DNA from: Piper betle
Taxonomy: Eukaryota; Streptophyta; Magnoliopsida; Piperales; Piperaceae
Direction: 5' to 3'
DNA length: 64,000 nucleotides
Assembly: GCA_033002965.1 (NCBI GenBank)
Contig: JAURVB010013289.1
Location: 62,001 to 126,000, forward strand
Numbering within the stretch: the stretch's first letter is position 1; each line of letters opens with the position of its first letter. Positions 60,394-64,000 of the stretch are shown in pieces. Below the pieces are notes generated by a model. That model was not told the DNA's origin, searched no databases, and worked only from the letters and a program-made list of their open reading frames with translations. The position numbers and the translations under genes are program-made.

Positions 60394-60760
60394 CCCTAAC
60401 GGCAAGATGGGCGTCTTCTACGACAGGATCGACGCCTCCGTCTTGTACGACTGGTCTCACCTCGCCGAGACCTCTGTGCCCCCAATGTACCAGGGCCAAC
60501 GCAATTCGACCTCCTTTTCCGCCCGTTTCGCCGCCGTTTCGGAGTACGTCGACAACTGGAAGGGGATGGCGGAGGAGCGGGGTAAGGGCGTCGTCAAGTT
60601 TGACGTCCGGCTTGTGGCCTGGGTTCGGTTCCGCGCAGGTGCTTGGCGGACCCGGCGGCGGATGTTGCGGGCTTTATGCGGGAGTGTTCCCGTCACCTTC
60701 AATGGGGCCGGCGCTGGCCAGTTTTCTGGGCAGCCCAGAGAATGCAATGTTAATATTTGA
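60077..60760 (+). CDS. NDR1/HIN1-like (NHL) LEA_2 family membrane protein
   Basis: Intronless frame of 227 residues. The N-terminus is a cytosolic Tyr/Pro-rich tail (MENHAPVTGYPPPPSHPSYH, then repeated YPYP words), typical of the NHL3-type clade. A single transmembrane segment at about residues 46-69 (FLRRFLLLLIAAFVILGAIA, LILWLVL) is followed by the LEA_2 domain: FVTFASVSLFN, then LTADWDFSFRVDNPNGKMGV with the N-P-N motif before FYDRIDASVLYD, and RFRAGAWRTRRRMLRALCGS near the C-terminus. Such proteins act at the plasma membrane in pathogen and abiotic-stress responses. The start at 60077 is chosen because the VTGYPPP opening is normal for the clade. No lesions. GC-rich in its first half. Confidence 0.93.
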   Translation: MENHAPVTGYPPPPSHPSYHPYQAYPYPAYPYQSHPQPSRSTVFLRRFLLLLIAAFVILGAIALILWLVLRPHLPRVFVTFASVSLFNQSTISLTADWDFSFRVDNPNGKMGVFYDRIDASVLYDWSHLAETSVPPMYQGQRNSTSFSARFAAVSEYVDNWKGMAEERGKGVVKFDVRLVAWVRFRAGAWRTRRRMLRALCGSVPVTFNGAGAGQFSGQPRECNVNI

Positions 60761-61740
60761 GTGATTTGGCCGGTCGGTGAAGTTTGCCTTTTTATTCCCC
60801 TTCTCTCAACCCACTCCTCTTCCTTCATACGGTGATGGAAGAGATAGATGTTGATCATTGCAACAACTACTGCTACATGACGCGTGGATGGTTCAAGAGT
60901 TGTTAACAGAAAAAAAAGGTGATTTAGGATCTGCGTAGATGTTCTGATTTAATATATGGTTGGTTGTCTCATTGAAATGAAATGGAGGTGTGCACTGATT
61001 TTTACCTGTTTAAATTTGGCGAAGCTTTGTTGATGGGCTTTCACTTTGTTGTCGTGTCTAATTGTTTGAAGCTATTAATTAATTTTTACCGGGCTAAAGG
61101 TTACACCTTTTCTAAAGGTCACAACCTTTGGAAAAATGTTAACAACCTGTCATTAGCTAAAAAAGTAGCCCCATATATTTTTTGGTAACTACCGCCCCTT
61201 CGCTCTCTATAAATATGTGCATTACGATCAGTTAAAAAAAACAAGTTTGAGAATTTTATTCTGACACTGACATCTTATTGGTAACTCTGACGGTATTGAT
61301 TTTACCAGTGGAAGGTAGTGACTTCCAATTCGCGATTTCACTAAGACCTGAAGAAAATTTCTGATGCGCAATCTACAAGGTAAGAACTTTATATGCTACT
61401 TTCTGGATTCAGATTAAATGTGTTTCATTTTTACTATTTTTCCTACAATAGCTTTCATTAGATGTGCCAAATCAATCAAAACTCTATAATACTATCAGTG
61501 ATTATTACTTAGGTTTGGTTATTGTTCTTGGTCTTAGTTTTCTAGTTAATAATACGTTGTGTGTTATGGTTCTTGCTAAAAAAATTTAAGCTTTCTATCC
61601 TTGCTTGTGTCCATTTGGTTAGCGGAATTAGATATTCAAGTTATGTTGTCAGTCTACGGTATTGAAGCTTCAGCTTAGTCACAATCTACCTTCCCTCTTG
61701 TTTAAGAGGGAATGTTAGGAGTTCCCCTTATGTGAGGAGT
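60761..61740. other. NHL 3' flank and spacer with a TATA-like site
   Basis: NHL 3' UTR probably runs to about 61000. CTCTATAAATATG at 61206-61218 is a good TATA-like word; about 165 bases later CTACAAG|GTAAGAAC at 61379 is a donor-like site. Together they could mark a non-coding first exon of a plus-strand transcript, but no coding exon could be linked to it. Confidence 0.3.
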
Positions 61741-62235
61741 AGGGCTACTAATTGAGCGAGCCAACTCGTGAGTATTTAGCATTCGGCTCGGTTCGACTTG
61801 ACTCGAAATTCAACATTTAAATGCTCGAGTTCGAACTCGAATCCTTCGAGCCGAGTTTGAACAAGATAGTGTTCGACTCGACTCGGTTATAACTCAAACT
61901 CGACTCGAAATCGACTTGTAACTTGATTCGAACTCGACTCGATAAAATAATATAATAATATAGTCTTTATATATATATATACACTAATAAGTTTAATTGT
62001 AACTAGTTATATTTATTTATATACAATATATTAATAAAATATTGAGATAGCTTAGATGGTAGGTATTCAAGTTGAAGTCCGGGAGGTCGTGAGTTCAATC
62101 CACACTAACAACATAAAAGTATTCAAGCCGAGCTCAAGCATGCATGTTCAACACTCTCGATCTTGAGCTGAGTTCAAACGAACTTCGAATTATTTGAGCC
62201 GAGTTTGAACACAAGTCGAGTGAGCAACTGAATGG
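61741..62235 (+). mobile_element. CTCGAACTCGACTCG-rich non-autonomous element, fuller copy
   Basis: Begins GGGCTACTAATTGAGCGAGCC and shares its first ~240 bases with 54970-55205, including the AATAATATAATAATATAG and TATATA part. It continues through a tRNA-like block (62045-62105) and ends near 62235 with GAGCCGAGTTTGAACACAAG and TCGAGTGAGCAACTGAAT, roughly an inverted counterpart of its start. No open frame. Terminal repeats are weak and I could not identify a target duplication, so hAT-type miniature element is a guess. Confidence 0.5.
62045..62105 (+). repeat. tRNA-derived (SINE-like) block with A and B boxes
   Basis: TAGCTTAGATGGT (62048-62060) fits the Pol III A box and GAGTTCAATCC (62091-62101) fits the B box, separated by about 30 bases as in tRNA genes. 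The acceptor stem cannot be formed, so it is a tRNA-derived repeat, not a tRNA gene. Confidence 0.5.
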
Positions 62236-63512
62236 TTGGTAATTGATTTCAGGTTTGGAAATGGAATCATAGACTAAGCATCATGAAGAGCTCAACTTTT
62301 GGCAATGATTCTGGGCAATTTCCTCATTACTGTGAGGAAATTTTAAAAAATGACAAATGACTTCTGCTTTAATTGATTTTTGGGCAATTTAATTCGTAGA
62401 TCTAATTCTTACTTGTGTGTTGAGCTGGAAAGCCATATCTTGTAGAACAAAGGCAACGATGCTTTTTGAGGCATTTTGTGGAATTTGTTCCTCGTGTTTT
62501 TGTGTGTTTGATTTTTTGTTTACAATGCTGAATGATTAACTATGCCGTCAAGACACTTTACCCGGGGACATGCTTTTATTTAATTAGTTTATTGTACTTT
62601 TATCCAGTGAAAATTTATATGCAGCAATCTAATCCATTTTAACATTTGTAACCTAGGGTGTGGCTGCCGTGTATGAACTAAGAAATGATGTGCCTTCTTC
62701 GCACCATTGACGTAGACAAAAATAGTTGCATAATTTAACACTTGGCTTTGATCATATGTTGTTTCATTGTTGCTACGGCTTCTTGTTTTTTATTTCCTGT
62801 TTTTCTTAAGCAGAGTGGTGCATGGCGATATGGTCTGTCTCTATCTGAATTATGTGCTTAAATGTCTGTTCTTGGTACCTGAATCTGTAGGTTATATTCC
62901 TGGTAATTGACGAAATAGATTAACAGGAACTTAATATATTGCCAAAATTCATACGAACTTTATTTGAGCTAAGAGTTTTTCACTTCTAGACAGCAATAAC
63001 TTTTAGGACAACAGATAGAGTTTCTCCACGTATGTCTATTTATTAAATTTGTCATAGCAGACTGGTGTGTATGTTCAATAACTGGATGGCTTGTTCTTAA
63101 TCTTAGTTCTGAGTTCTGACATATGGCTGGTTTTATTGTTTTTCTTTTATGCAATGCAAGTGACGGTGTTTGTAGATATTGAAAGCCATTTTTTGGTGTT
63201 CTTAGGTCTTGTATATTTTGCAGTTTTCTTTCAAGAATGAAATTATTTTGAAATGTGGTTGGTATACTGGCATTTGTGATTTGTTTTTTCTGATGGGATT
63301 GCATGCTGAAAAATAATCAACCAGCCAACATTGGCTATAGACCCAATAAGGAACTGAATATGCATAGGTGGTAGGACCCATTTATTACTGAAAATTTTAA
63401 ACTGTCATTCAAGACTTTCAATGAATACTGGTTTCCTTGCTTTTGACACTCATATTAGCCATAAGATCTAGTAGATGATTATTCTTGCATATTTATTACC
63501 TTGGAACTTAAG
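62236..63512. other. non-coding, intron-like
   Basis: T-rich sequence of intron character. Candidate acceptors (TTTCAG near 62253, TTAAGCAG near 62812) are not followed by recognisable coding sequence. Confidence 0.3.
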
Positions 63513-63631
63513 CATTTGATGGTCCTCATTCGAAGGACGCTTGGCATGCGGAGGTTACTCCGCTTTTTGTTATTCACACCTTGCTTGCTGGCATTGTTGT
63601 CTGGGTGAACATTGAGGCTGAAGTTGCATAA
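63513..63631 (+). CDS. possible 3'-terminal exon of an unrecognised gene
   Basis: After an AG at 63512 an open stretch of 38 codons ends in TAA at 63629-63631. The translation FDGPHSKDAWHAEVTPFFVI, then HTLLAGIVVWVNIEAEVA has one hydrophobic segment and an even composition unlike the surrounding AT-rich non-coding DNA. I do not recognise the family and found no upstream exon. It may be the last exon of a gene whose earlier exons were not detected, or chance. Confidence 0.25.
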
Positions 63632-64000
63632 ATAGGGGTTATAATTTGAACGATTAAGAGAAGGCTTGTTGGAATACTCTTTTCATTGTAATTTTTATCT
63701 GAACTTTTTGAGAATGAGGACAGTTGCTTCCCGTGTAGGACTTTTCCGTTGTTAAGTGTGTGGGTCTTTTGCCGATTTTTGAATAAAAGAGACGGGTTTG
63801 TGGTCCAGTTGTAGTTACCAATGTAATGTAATGAACGAGTGGGAGTGTCAAAAGTGGAGTAGTTAATGTGGATTGATGCCATGGGCGTTTTTTCTTGCAT
63901 AGCATGAGAAACTATAGCTTTCTGAATTTGACCACTGAATTGAGGATGAGTAACGCATGAAATAATGTGTCATGCATTTTGTGCTTGGCTATCAATATTT
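63632..64000. other. non-coding window end
   Basis: Possible 3' UTR of the preceding exon; minus-strand frames at 63574-63905 have no domain. Confidence 0.3.

Noticed and set aside
60119..60858. Minus-strand frames opposite the NHL gene (acidic Glu/Gly-rich)
   Set aside because: Antisense of the proline/serine-rich NHL coding sequence.
62045..62105. Possible tRNA gene
   Set aside because: A and B boxes are present but no acceptor or anticodon stem can be drawn; kept only as a tRNA-derived repeat.
1..64000. CRISPR arrays, operons, bacterial promoters or rRNA
   Set aside because: The genes have spliceosomal introns and plant identity; no regularly spaced identical short repeats or rRNA-like sequence were seen.

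Overview
This is nuclear DNA from a flowering plant. Genes are split by GT-AG introns, several products are plant-specific or plastid-targeted (Ycf20-like, an NDR1/HIN1-like protein, a chloroplast Nudix hydrolase), and long AT-rich spacers are filled with Ty3/Gypsy and Ty1/Copia debris. A few reading frames are very GC-rich (a PPR fragment near 20.6 kb, a DUF7138-like frame near 47.1 kb), as is common in monocots, but I cannot place the species.

Layout. 0-10.3 kb: repeats and retroelement remnants, including a minus-strand Gypsy pol block with an internal 304-bp duplication. 10.87-11.56 kb: 5'-truncated LRAT/NC-domain pseudogene. 11.9-13.8 kb (-): four-exon gene for mitochondrial ribosomal protein mS23. 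14.2-15.1 kb: hAT-like non-autonomous transposon. 16.5-19.3 kb (-): nine-exon NSA2 ribosome-biogenesis gene. 20.5 kb: PPR fragment. 21-24.8 kb: nested Copia and Gypsy fragments. 25.9-26.4 kb (-) and 27.8-30.3 kb (+): a divergent pair, Ycf20-like and VPS60/CHMP5. 30.9-31.2 kb (-): a small secreted proline-rich protein. 34.8-39.6 kb: a cluster of one LTR family, including a 2.85-kb probable solo LTR. 39.8-42.1 kb (+) and 43.1-45.1 kb (-): two convergent decayed genes, CIA30-like (two 1-nt frameshifts) and NUDT26/27-like (three nonsense codons). 45.3-46.1 kb: second copy of the hAT-like element, inverted, with a perfect 8-bp target duplication. 47.1-47.8 kb: DUF7138-like frame with a probable frameshift. 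49.1-57.9 kb: a second long LTR family, a tandem array of about 1 kb units, and a further copy of the first LTR family. 60.1-60.8 kb (+): intact NHL/LEA_2 gene. The remainder is mostly non-coding, with a repeat carrying tRNA-like A and B boxes at 62 kb.

The intact genes are ordinary housekeeping genes (mitochondrial translation, 60S biogenesis, plastid membrane protein, ESCRT-III, defence/abiotic-stress membrane protein) and do not form a pathway together. I found no new multi-gene system. The most informative signals are the paired hAT-like elements that appear to carry LTR-like sequence, the LTR family with a conserved hairpin, and the two adjacent broken genes. Exon borders and reading frames come from manual reading of splice sites and family conservation; no alignment or database search was run.
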